Under the pieces are notes generated by a model that saw only the letters and a program-made list of their open reading frames with translations, was not told the DNA's origin and searched no databases. DNA of 64,000 nt from Sporanaerobium hydrogeniformans (GTDB taxonomy: Bacteria; Bacillota; Clostridia; Lachnospirales; Cellulosilyticaceae), in contig NZ_PEDL01000013.1 of the NCBI RefSeq assembly GCF_002735925.1, positions 43,950-107,949 on the forward strand, given 5' to 3'. The position numbers and the translations under genes were made by a program. Below, one piece after another: positions 1 to 8,337 of this stretch. The stretch's first letter is position 1. Every line of letters begins with the position of its first letter.

Positions 1-2
1 AT

Positions 3-839
3 CAGGACTTTGACTACAAAGACCATATTCCTGTGCGGGATATTACCTGTCAAGACGGCAAAGCTATCTTGGTGACACAAACCGACGAACTTCACCTTCA
101 GCTAGAAAATGGCGAGCTGAAAGCCTATGATCAAAACCAAGCAGCCATCAAGCTTATTGACCAAGGAGATATGGTTACTCTAGCCGACGAGCGTTTTAGC
201 TTATTTACCCTAACTAAGGTCTATGATACAGATAACAACTGGGCAGCATTTACACTAGTGATCAATGGAAGAAATACCTTTGTCTTCCGCATGAATGATC
301 AAGAAGGTGTGTATATGATTAATAGCTTTACGCAAGAAAAGGAAGACATTGCTTACCCAGAGACTTTTGGTTTCCAAGGTAAAGAGCGTTTAGGCTCAGC
401 ACGAGGCTATATTTGGTCTAGAAGTATCCCAATGCTCAAAAATACACTCTTTATAGGACATGGACCAGATACTTATCCTATGGAATTCCCACAAAATGAT
501 TACCTAGGCAAGTATTATGCCTACAATACACCTAACATGATTGTGGATAAACCACATAATTTATATTTACAAATTGGCATCAATCAAGGTATTGTGGCAC
601 TTGTTGGCTTTCTTGTGTTAGTGGGAGCTTATATTATACAAAGCCTAAGATTGTATATCTTTAAACGTCGTTATGTAAAGGAAGAAATTATTGGGATTGC
701 TACCATGCTTTCCGTTGTAGGTTATTTAGGAGCAGGTTTGTTTAATGATTCAGTTATATCAGTAGCACCTATCTTTTGGATTTTATTAGGTATAGGATTA
801 GCTATAAATAATATGAATAAGAAGATAGAAAGAGCTTAA
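3..839 (+). CDS. O-antigen ligase / polymerase-like membrane protein, 5'-truncated
   Basis: The reading frame is open to the left window edge, so only the C-terminal ~279 residues are present. The last third resembles the O-antigen ligase (Wzy_C/WaaL-type) superfamily: a GHGPDTY segment, a DKPHNLYLQ motif with the conserved His, then two hydrophobic segments and a short basic tail. Family members join or polymerise lipid-linked glycan units at the outer face of the membrane. The N-terminal part seen here is soluble and may be a large extracytoplasmic loop. It heads a polysaccharide locus, with a family 2 glycosyltransferase 37 bases downstream. Whether it is a ligase or a polymerase cannot be decided from the fragment. 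Confidence 0.7.
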   Translation, partial: QDFDYKDHIPVRDITCQDGKAILVTQTDELHLQLENGELKAYDQNQAAIKLIDQGDMVTLADERFSLFTLTKVYDTDNNWAAFTLVINGRNTFVFRMNDQEGVYMINSFTQEKEDIAYPETFGFQGKERLGSARGYIWSRSIPMLKNTLFIGHGPDTYPMEFPQNDYLGKYYAYNTPNMIVDKPHNLYLQIGINQGIVALVGFLVLVGAYIIQSLRLYIFKRRYVKEEIIGIATMLSVVGYLGAGLFNDSVISVAPIFWILLGIGLAINNMNKKIERA

Positions 840-876
840 AGCAAGTGACAGTTTTAAATTAGGAGGTTTATGTGAA

Positions 877-1650
877 GTGCAAGATTTGATTTCTATTATA
901 GTCCCAGTATATAATGCCTCTAATACTGTTGAAAAAACAATTCAATCTATTTTGAAACAAAGCTATACTCATTTCGAAGTGATTGTTATAGATGACTGTT
1001 CCAGTGATAATTCTTTTGAGATTTTAGAGGCATTAGAGAAAATAGATAAGAGAATTATTCTATATAAGAATGAAAAAAACCTAGGTGTATCACAAACAAG
1101 AAACTACGGGATATCTAAAGCAAAAGGCGAGTTTATCGCCTTTCTAGATAGCGATGATGAGTGGAGAGAGAATAAACTAGAACTACAGCTTCAGTACATA
1201 AAAAAGCAGCAAGCAGATCTTTGCTATACAGCTTATGAGATGGTAGGTGAAAAGGATAGTTTAGGTGTTTACTGTAGTGTACCAGCTCAAGTTACTTATA
1301 AAGAGTTACTAAAAGAAAATAGTATTCTTTGTTCCAGTGTATTGGTAAGAAAAAGTAGATTAAAAGAGATGCCATTTAATAGTGAGTTTTTTCACGAGGA
1401 TTTCGTATTATGGTTAGAGCTACTTAAGGAAGGCTGTAAGGCTGTTGGATTCCAAGAAAGCTTAGTACGCTACCAAAAGGGTGGTCGTTCAGCTGATAAA
1501 CTTCAGGCAAGTAAAAACAGGTGGATTATCTACCGTAAGTGTGAGCAATTAGGTAGACTAGGGGCAGTTTATTATTTCTTTCACTATATGATAAATGGCA
1601 TTAAAAAGTATTATGTAAAAACTAATAGTAGTAAGGAAATAAGTACATAG
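877..1650 (+). CDS. family 2 glycosyltransferase
   Basis: 257-residue GT-A fold enzyme. The N-terminus has the family 2 signature (SIIVPVYNAS), a nucleotide-binding VIDDCSSDNS stretch near residue 40, and a FLDSDDEW metal/donor motif near residue 90. There is no membrane segment, so it is a cytoplasmic enzyme adding one sugar to a lipid-linked glycan. I take the GTG start at 877 because AGGAGG at 861-866 is correctly spaced and the nearby ATG (870) is followed at once by a stop. Donor and acceptor cannot be told from the sequence. Confidence 0.85.
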   Translation: MQDLISIIVPVYNASNTVEKTIQSILKQSYTHFEVIVIDDCSSDNSFEILEALEKIDKRIILYKNEKNLGVSQTRNYGISKAKGEFIAFLDSDDEWRENKLELQLQYIKKQQADLCYTAYEMVGEKDSLGVYCSVPAQVTYKELLKENSILCSSVLVRKSRLKEMPFNSEFFHEDFVLWLELLKEGCKAVGFQESLVRYQKGGRSADKLQASKNRWIIYRKCEQLGRLGAVYYFFHYMINGIKKYYVKTNSSKEIST

Positions 1651-1670
1651 AGTATAAGTTGAGGATATGA

Positions 1671-3218
1671 TTGATGGGTATAATGAAAAAAGGAATTTAC
1701 AGGACATACAAAGTATTACACGGTTTTCCAGGGGTAGTACCTATTACCCATTTTTTTTATAATCGTATTATACCTTATTTTAAAACTAGTGAAAGACCCT
1801 ATATTTATAGACAACAATTGGAAACACCTTTAGATAAGAAAGAGGTGGCATATAAACAAATAGAAGAGTTAACGATTGCTATTATTTGTGATGAAATGAC
1901 TTTTGCAGGATTTAAAAAAGAGTGCAAATGTGTTTTTGTTACACCATCTAATTGGATGGAAGTATTTCGTAAGGTTAAGCCAGATTTATTCTTTTGTGAA
2001 TCAACATGGTCAGGAATCAATAAGTATAAGGACTGTTGGAGAGGCAGAATTTATAAAAATGGTAAGGCAGGGTTTGAAAACCGTAAAGATTTACTTCATA
2101 TTTTAGATTTTTGCCAGAAAAGTTCTATTCCAACAGTGTTTTGGAATAAAGAGGACCCTACTTTTTTTCATGATAAAGAGCATGATTTTGTAAGCACAGC
2201 TTTATTGTTTGACTATATTTATACAACGGCAGAAGAGTGTATACCACAATATAAGGAACTAGGTCATGAAAAAGTGAATACATTGATGTTTGGTTTTTCA
2301 CCCCAACTTTTTAATCCTTTAGGTCATAAGCCTAATAAAGAACAGGTTATATTTGTAGGAAGTTGGTATCAAGACCAAACTGAACGTTGTGAAGATATGA
2401 AAAGGCTATTTGATACAATTATTGATAAAGGGTTGAAATTAGAAATTTATGATAGACACTCAGAATCAGGTAATCCTTTGAATCAATTCCCAGAGCAATA
2501 TAAAGAGTATATTCATCCAAGTATTAATTTTGAACAACTTAGCCAAGTCTTTAAAAGAGTGCAATTTGGTATAAATATTAACACTGTAAAAGATTCTAAA
2601 ACAATGTTTGCCAGAAGAGTATTTGAAATGATGGCATCTAATCTTATGGTAGTAAGTAATGATTCGAAGGGAATGAGAGAACTTTTTGGAGAAAAGGTTT
2701 GGTTTATTAATGAGAGTATTGATTTGGAAAAGGTTGAAGATTATTGTCAAGATAATTTGAGATATGTTTTTTTAAAACATACCTGTAGGCATCGCTTAGT
2801 ACAAGTTGCTACTGAGGTAGGGATACTGCAAGAAGACCTACCGCCAACGATTTATATCATTTATAAAAAGCAATATGGTATAATCCAACATTTCAATAAA
2901 ATAAATTATCAAAACAAGATAGGTTTAATTGAAAGAAATAACCAACTCTATCACATAGCAGATGATAGAGCAATTAATGAGCAAGAAATGGATGCAAAGG
3001 GCTTCGTAATCTGGATAAGTAAACTAGAGTATATACCCAATTTAGCGTTTATGCAAACACAGTTTTCATATATTGAAGAAGAGTGTGGTATAAGTGAAGA
3101 AGGACCTAGATATAGTTTTGAAGTTAACTCAAACAATGAAAAAGTTTTGTTTAAACTATCTCTATTTAAAAAAATAAAGCAAGATAGGAAGCGAAGCACA
3201 AAAAAATATTTTGTATAG
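1671..3218 (+). CDS. CgeB-like glycosyltransferase
   Basis: 515 residues, resembling the CgeB / DUF3880 plus Glyco_trans_1_2 group of glycosyltransferases found in spore and S-layer glycan loci. Landmarks are a WNKEDPTFF motif near residue 160, a VFVGSW-like strand (IFVGSWY) near residue 227, and a C-terminal nucleotide-sugar site with KTMFARRVFEMMAS near residue 310. The same layout is repeated in the first ~370 residues of the large protein at 8338-11643, so the two are paralogous. The start may be TTG 1671 or the in-frame ATG at 1674 or 1683. The acceptor is unknown. Confidence 0.75.
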   Translation: MMGIMKKGIYRTYKVLHGFPGVVPITHFFYNRIIPYFKTSERPYIYRQQLETPLDKKEVAYKQIEELTIAIICDEMTFAGFKKECKCVFVTPSNWMEVFRKVKPDLFFCESTWSGINKYKDCWRGRIYKNGKAGFENRKDLLHILDFCQKSSIPTVFWNKEDPTFFHDKEHDFVSTALLFDYIYTTAEECIPQYKELGHEKVNTLMFGFSPQLFNPLGHKPNKEQVIFVGSWYQDQTERCEDMKRLFDTIIDKGLKLEIYDRHSESGNPLNQFPEQYKEYIHPSINFEQLSQVFKRVQFGININTVKDSKTMFARRVFEMMASNLMVVSNDSKGMRELFGEKVWFINESIDLEKVEDYCQDNLRYVFLKHTCRHRLVQVATEVGILQEDLPPTIYIIYKKQYGIIQHFNKINYQNKIGLIERNNQLYHIADDRAINEQEMDAKGFVIWISKLEYIPNLAFMQTQFSYIEEECGISEEGPRYSFEVNSNNEKVLFKLSLFKKIKQDRKRSTKKYFV

Positions 3219-3248
3219 GGTAAATTTAGAGAAAAGGCGGTTATAAAC

Positions 3249-4472
3249 ATGAAGGTAAGTGTTATTGGACTCGGATATATTGGATTACCAACAGCATTAA
3301 TGATGGCATCTCATGGTGTAGAGGTAATTGGTGTGGATTTTAATAAGAATTTGGTTGAAACCTTGAGGGGTGGACATACGACATTCCAAGAAGAAGGTTT
3401 AGATGAGCTTTTTAAAAATGCTTTAGAAAGTGGGATAGAATTTAGTAGTGAGTATAAAAAGGCAGATATGTACATTGTAGCTGTACCTACACCTTATGAC
3501 AAAGCCAGTAAAAAAATAGATGCTACATATGTAGTTAGCGCAATAAAAGAGGTTATGAAGATATGTGATAAGGGAGCTATCGTAGTTATAGAGTCAACTA
3601 TTTCACCGGGAACCATTGACCGCTTTATAAGGCCAGTTATTGAAGAAAATAACTTTAAAATTGGAGAAGATATTCATATTGCCCATGCACCAGAACGTAT
3701 TATACCAGGAAATATGATTTATGAACTTAAGCATAACTCCCGTACCATTGGTGCAGATAGCAAAGAGATTGCTGAGCAAATTAAAGAAGTTTACGTAAGC
3801 TTCTGTCAAGGTAATATTGTTACTACTGATATCCGTACAGCTGAAATGACAAAAGTAGTGGAAAATACCTTTAGGGATATCAATATTGCTTTTGCCAATG
3901 AGCTTGCTAAAATTTGTAGACAAGATAATATGGATGTGCATGAGATTATTCGTATTGCTAATATGCATCCTAGAGTAAACATTCTTCAACCAGGTCCTGG
4001 TGTAGGTGGACACTGTATCTCTGTAGATCCATGGTTTTTAGTGGGAGATTACCCAGGTCTGACAAATCTTATACATCAAGCAAGAAAAATTAATGATAGC
4101 ATGCCAGCATTTGTACTAGGACGCATCGCTACTATTATGAAGGAGCACGATATCAAAGATGTTTCAAGAGTTGGTTTATATGGGCTTACCTATAAGGAAG
4201 ATGTAGATGATGTAAGAGAAAGTCCAACACTACAGCTTTTAGAATGTATGCAGAGGCATTTAGCACAGGGGATTAAGGTATTTGACCCTATGGTAACAAC
4301 TAAGTTAGTAGATAATCAATATGATGATTTTGACGTATTTAAAAGAGAAGTCGATTTAGTGGTGATTATGGTTGGACATAGTCATTTAAAGCAACATATA
4401 AATGAGCTTAAAGATAAAGTTATACTAGATACACGCTGTGTATGTCCTTTCGAAAAAGTTTATAGACTATAA
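3249..4472 (+). CDS. wecC: UDP-N-acetyl-D-mannosamine dehydrogenase (WecC-like)
   Basis: 407 residues of the UDP-glucose/GDP-mannose dehydrogenase family, which oxidises C6 of a UDP-sugar in two NAD-dependent steps. Visible are the N-terminal Rossmann motif (GLGYIGLP, residues 7-14), VPTPYD near 80, ESTISPGT near 115, and the catalytic Cys256 in GPGVGGHCISVDPW. It lies directly before a UDP-GlcNAc 2-epimerase, so the substrate is most likely UDP-ManNAc, giving UDP-ManNAcA as in enterobacterial common antigen. The pairing supports WecC over UDP-glucose dehydrogenase. RBS-like AGGCGG precedes ATG 3249. Confidence 0.88.
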   Translation: MKVSVIGLGYIGLPTALMMASHGVEVIGVDFNKNLVETLRGGHTTFQEEGLDELFKNALESGIEFSSEYKKADMYIVAVPTPYDKASKKIDATYVVSAIKEVMKICDKGAIVVIESTISPGTIDRFIRPVIEENNFKIGEDIHIAHAPERIIPGNMIYELKHNSRTIGADSKEIAEQIKEVYVSFCQGNIVTTDIRTAEMTKVVENTFRDINIAFANELAKICRQDNMDVHEIIRIANMHPRVNILQPGPGVGGHCISVDPWFLVGDYPGLTNLIHQARKINDSMPAFVLGRIATIMKEHDIKDVSRVGLYGLTYKEDVDDVRESPTLQLLECMQRHLAQGIKVFDPMVTTKLVDNQYDDFDVFKREVDLVVIMVGHSHLKQHINELKDKVILDTRCVCPFEKVYRL

Positions 4473-4502
4473 AATATACTTAAAACGTGATGGAGGGAAG
4501 TA

Positions 4503-5594
4503 ATGAAAAAAGTTATGACAGTCTTTGGTACAAGACCAGAAGCTATAAAAATGTGTCCTTTAGTAAAAGAGCTCAAACAGAGAAAAGAATTACAGACAGT
4601 AGTCTGTGTAACAGGACAACATAGGCAAATGTTAGATCAGGTATTGGCGTGTTTTGAAGTAGAACCCGATTATGATTTATCAGTCATGAAGGAGAAGCAG
4701 ACGCTCTTTGATATTACAACTAATATTTTGCTTAGAATTAAAGAAGTATTAGAGAAAGAAAGGCCAGATGTTGTATTAGTTCATGGGGATACCTCTACAA
4801 CTTTTGTTACAACACTTGCATGTTTTTATTTACAAATTCCAGTAGGGCATGTAGAAGCAGGACTGCGTACACACAATATTTATTCGCCTTATCCCGAAGA
4901 ATTTAATCGCCAAGCTGTAGGAATTGTAGCCGAGTACCATTTTTCACCTACAGAAACTTCGCGTAATAATCTATTGAAAGAAGGTAAAGCTCCAGAGAAA
5001 ATCTATGTAACAGGTAACACTGCAATAGATGCTTTAAAGACTACAGTTAAACAAGATTATAATCATGAGATGCTAGAGTGGGTCAAGGATAATAGGTTGA
5101 TTATGCTCACTGCACACCGTAGAGAAAATCTTGGAGAACCACTTTATCATATGTTTAGAGCAATTAAAAGAATTGTAGATGAAACACCAGATATAAAAGT
5201 GATTTATCCCATTCATATGAATCCTATTGTAAGAAGTGCTGCTAAAGAGATATTTGGAGAGCATGAAAGAGTACGTATTATAGAACCATTAGATGTACTA
5301 GACTTCCATAACTTTCTTGCTAAGTCCTACCTTATTCTTACAGATAGTGGAGGTATTCAAGAAGAAGCACCTTCACTTGGTAAACCCGTTCTAGTGATGA
5401 GAGATACGACTGAAAGGCCAGAAGGAATTGCAGCAGGTACACTTAAGCTAGTTGGCACAGGTGAAGAAACTATATATAGTGCATTTAAGACTTTATTAAC
5501 TGATAATAAAGAGTATGAAAAAATGAGTAAGGCATCTAACCCTTATGGTGATGGAAATGCTTGTAAGCGAATTGCAGATGTATTAGTTAGATAA
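4503..5594 (+). CDS. wecB: UDP-N-acetylglucosamine 2-epimerase (non-hydrolysing)
   Basis: 363 residues, full length for WecB/MnaA. It interconverts UDP-GlcNAc and UDP-ManNAc. Family signatures seen: GTRPEAIKM at residues 9-17, HGDTSTT near 98, HVEAGLRT near 118, TAHRREN near 205, and the C-terminal TDSGGIQEEAPSLGKP segment that binds the UDP moiety. It follows wecC by 30 bases with a GGAGGGAAG ribosome-binding site. With wecC it supplies UDP-ManNAcA. ManNAc is also a classic teichoic-acid linkage sugar, so UDP-ManNAc itself may have a second use. Confidence 0.93.
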   Translation: MKKVMTVFGTRPEAIKMCPLVKELKQRKELQTVVCVTGQHRQMLDQVLACFEVEPDYDLSVMKEKQTLFDITTNILLRIKEVLEKERPDVVLVHGDTSTTFVTTLACFYLQIPVGHVEAGLRTHNIYSPYPEEFNRQAVGIVAEYHFSPTETSRNNLLKEGKAPEKIYVTGNTAIDALKTTVKQDYNHEMLEWVKDNRLIMLTAHRRENLGEPLYHMFRAIKRIVDETPDIKVIYPIHMNPIVRSAAKEIFGEHERVRIIEPLDVLDFHNFLAKSYLILTDSGGIQEEAPSLGKPVLVMRDTTERPEGIAAGTLKLVGTGEETIYSAFKTLLTDNKEYEKMSKASNPYGDGNACKRIADVLVR

Positions 5595-5649
5595 AGAGGT
5601 AAAAGTTATGACTTGTTAGTATCCTGTTATTTGAAAGGATGTACTTAAA

Positions 5650-6456
5650 ATGTTAGAAAATATTAGAATAGTATTTAAAGAAAATTACAATAATAGACAT
5701 AGGTTATTTAGGTTAGCAAATTATGAATTACGTTCTCAAAATAGCGGAACCATGTTTGGATTTTTATGGAACTTTCTTAATCCAGCTTTGCAAATTTTTG
5801 TTTTTTGGTTTGTATTTGCAATTGGATTAAGAACAAGTCCACCTCAAGGGGGCTATCCTTATATTATTTGGATGATTGTAGGGATTATTCCTTGGTTTTA
5901 TATTAGTACAGCTTTAACAACTACAGGTAATTCAATCTATGCCTTCAGTGGTGTATTAAAAAGGATGCCAATACCGCTTTCTATAGTTCCAGTTAAGTCT
6001 GTTTTATCAGCATTAATAGGGCATTTATGGGCAATGCTAGTAGTAATAGGAATTATATTTTGTTCTGGATATACAATAAGTGGTTATTGGTGGCAAACTT
6101 TTTATTACATGCTATGTAGCTTTGCTATATTAGTAGCATATTCCCTTATGGCATCAGCTATAGTAGTTATATTTAGAGACTTTCAAAAGATAATGAATTC
6201 TATTATAAGACTTCTTTTTTATATTACACCTGTTGTATGGGTACAAGAGAAGCTACCAGATAATCTTATATTTATTTTAAAACTTAACCCATTTGCCTAT
6301 ATTATTGATGGTTATAGAGATAGTTTATTATATGGCAGAGGACTTATGTGGCACTGGAAACAAGGTGTGTTTTTTTGGGTTATAACAATTGTTATATTTA
6401 TCATTGGATGCAATATACATATGAAGTTTCGTAAACAGTTTATTGATTTAATATAA
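5650..6456 (+). CDS. polysaccharide ABC exporter permease (Wzm/TagG-like)
   Basis: 268 residues with about six hydrophobic segments, of the ABC-2 permease type used to export undecaprenyl-linked polysaccharides or teichoic acids. Typical features are the amphipathic N-terminus leading to LANYELRSQNSGTMFGFLWNFLNP, which couples to the ATPase, and the late FYITPVVW and LNPFAYIIDGYRDSLLYG motifs. The ATPase gene follows 17 bases later, giving a complete exporter. An ABC exporter implies that at least one glycan chain is finished in the cytoplasm before export. Confidence 0.9.
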   Translation: MLENIRIVFKENYNNRHRLFRLANYELRSQNSGTMFGFLWNFLNPALQIFVFWFVFAIGLRTSPPQGGYPYIIWMIVGIIPWFYISTALTTTGNSIYAFSGVLKRMPIPLSIVPVKSVLSALIGHLWAMLVVIGIIFCSGYTISGYWWQTFYYMLCSFAILVAYSLMASAIVVIFRDFQKIMNSIIRLLFYITPVVWVQEKLPDNLIFILKLNPFAYIIDGYRDSLLYGRGLMWHWKQGVFFWVITIVIFIIGCNIHMKFRKQFIDLI

Positions 6457-6473
6457 AGAAATTGGTGGTTAAT

Positions 6474-7274
6474 ATGGAAAGTAATTTAGCAATTAAATGT
6501 ACGAATTTATATAAGAGATACCCTTTGTATTCTGGAGATGCAGAAAGACTAAAGGGGCTCTTTTTGCCCTTTTATAAACCTCAGGAATTTACAGCTCTTT
6601 CAGGAATTAACCTAGAATTTAAAAAAGGAGAGATTGTAGGACTAATAGGCCTTAATGGTTCAGGAAAATCCACACTTGCAAGTATTATATCAGGTATTAC
6701 TTATGCAACTAGTGGTATAGTTGAGGTTGATGGTGAAGTAAATATGCTTTCAGCAAATGCTGGGATGGAAAATCAACTAACTGGAATACAAAATATAGAT
6801 TATAAGTGTTTATTATTGGGCTTTAGTAAATTAGAGACAGAAAGAATGAAAGAAGATATTATTGAGTTTGCAGATATTGGTGTACATATTAATCAACCCC
6901 TTAGGACTTATTCAAGTGGTATGCGCTCAAGACTTGGTTTTGCCATATCAGTACATATGAATCCAGATATTCTGATCATAGATGAAGCACTGGCAGTAGG
7001 AGATAATAGTTTTACGGATAAGTGCCTAAACAAAATGGAGGAATTCAAGACAAAGGGAAAGACAATACTTTTTGTAAGCCATGCAGTAGGACAAATGCAA
7101 AATTTTTGTGATAAGGTAGTTTGGCTGAATAAGGGGAAGGTTATAGGAGTAGAAATACCTGAAAAAATTCTTATGCCTTATTGTGGTTTTGCCAGGGAAT
7201 TCAATGCAATGACACATGAAGAAAGAATAGAATTTACCCCTATCTTAAAGAAGTACCAAGAGAAATACCTATAA
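6474..7274 (+). CDS. polysaccharide ABC exporter ATPase (Wzt/TagH-like)
   Basis: ATP-binding subunit of the exporter formed with the preceding permease. From ATG 6474 the protein has Walker A GLNGSGKST at residues 59-67, an ABC signature YSSGMRSRL, and Walker B ILIIDEALAVGD. I prefer ATG 6474 to TTG 6462 because GGTGG at 6464-6468 is well placed for it. The region after the nucleotide-binding domain is short and lacks the long C-terminal carbohydrate-binding domain of O9a-type Wzt, so it is closer to TagH-core or O-antigen exporters that do not recognise a terminal modification. Confidence 0.9.
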   Translation: MESNLAIKCTNLYKRYPLYSGDAERLKGLFLPFYKPQEFTALSGINLEFKKGEIVGLIGLNGSGKSTLASIISGITYATSGIVEVDGEVNMLSANAGMENQLTGIQNIDYKCLLLGFSKLETERMKEDIIEFADIGVHINQPLRTYSSGMRSRLGFAISVHMNPDILIIDEALAVGDNSFTDKCLNKMEEFKTKGKTILFVSHAVGQMQNFCDKVVWLNKGKVIGVEIPEKILMPYCGFAREFNAMTHEERIEFTPILKKYQEKYL

Positions 7275-7292
7275 CCGCAAAGGAGAGTAAAA

Positions 7293-8324
7293 ATGGCGAA
7301 CAATGATAAAATTTATGAGGTATATAGAGGTAAAAGAGGGGTAGAACTAGAGAGAAAAACAAAAGAAAGAATAGAATGGATTTTAAATGAAGTAGATACA
7401 GCTAATAGTATACTAGATATCGGCTGTTCACAAGGTATTATTTCCTTACTAATGGCACAACGTGGACAAAAGGTATATGGACTAGATATTCAGGAAGAAG
7501 CTATAAAATTTGCGGAAAATCTACTTGAAAATGAATTTGAAGCTTGTAAGGAAAATATTAAATTTAAATGTATAGATTTCATGAAATTTGATACTGATAA
7601 TAAGTTTGATTGCATTGTAATTACTGAGGTATTAGAACATTTACAAAATCCTATAGAGTTTCTAGAGCATGCTAAAAAGTTTTTAAAGCAATCAGGGCGG
7701 ATTATTATTACAGTGCCTTTTGGAGTAAATGATCATCCAGATCACTACTCAACTTTTTACCTAAGTAATCTAGTAGCTATAGTGGAAAAGAGTTTTGAAA
7801 TTAAGAAGGTACAGTATATAGGCAGATGGACTGGATTAATAGCTATAAATAAAGAGGACACTCAGCTGTTTTCATATACTCAAGAGGAAATCTCAAAGTT
7901 AGAAAATAATTTTTTAGAAGTTGATTGGGAAATGACTAAAAGAATACAAACTTTATATCAAAATGGTATAGAAGCAAATGCAAAGTATAAACAAGCCACG
8001 GAGAATTATGAGCTTCTAAAACAAAAGTATATATATGAGTTAGAGAAAAATAAAGAGCTTCTGCAAGAAAATACAAGACTTACAGAAGCTAAAGAGATAG
8101 TAACTAAATTAATTCAACAATTATATGGTGAAATGGGAGATGAAGTTCAAATATTAAAAGAGAGCAAGGCTCTTATAAGTCGACTTGAAACACAAAACAA
8201 CTATTTAAAACATGAAAATGCAGAGTATAGAAGAAAACTATCATTAATCACAGATACCTCTATAGGAAAGATAGGCATAAAGGTATACAAGTTACTAAAG
8301 AAGATAAAATCTAAGTTACGTTAA
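7293..8324 (+). CDS. SAM-dependent methyltransferase with C-terminal coiled coil
   Basis: 343 residues. Residues ~20-185 are a class I methyltransferase: motif I LDIGCSQGI at 41-49, acidic GLDIQ at the end of strand 2, and ITEVLEHL as the post-I motif. Residues ~200-320 are charged and heptad-like, predicting a long coiled coil, followed by a basic tail. In O-antigen systems such fusions (WbdD-like) can cap chains and set length, and a methyltransferase joined to a coiled coil next to an ABC exporter fits that idea. The chain-terminator role is inference; no kinase domain is seen. Confidence 0.75.
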   Translation: MANNDKIYEVYRGKRGVELERKTKERIEWILNEVDTANSILDIGCSQGIISLLMAQRGQKVYGLDIQEEAIKFAENLLENEFEACKENIKFKCIDFMKFDTDNKFDCIVITEVLEHLQNPIEFLEHAKKFLKQSGRIIITVPFGVNDHPDHYSTFYLSNLVAIVEKSFEIKKVQYIGRWTGLIAINKEDTQLFSYTQEEISKLENNFLEVDWEMTKRIQTLYQNGIEANAKYKQATENYELLKQKYIYELEKNKELLQENTRLTEAKEIVTKLIQQLYGEMGDEVQILKESKALISRLETQNNYLKHENAEYRRKLSLITDTSIGKIGIKVYKLLKKIKSKLR

Positions 8325-8337
8325 TGGGGGTATAGAA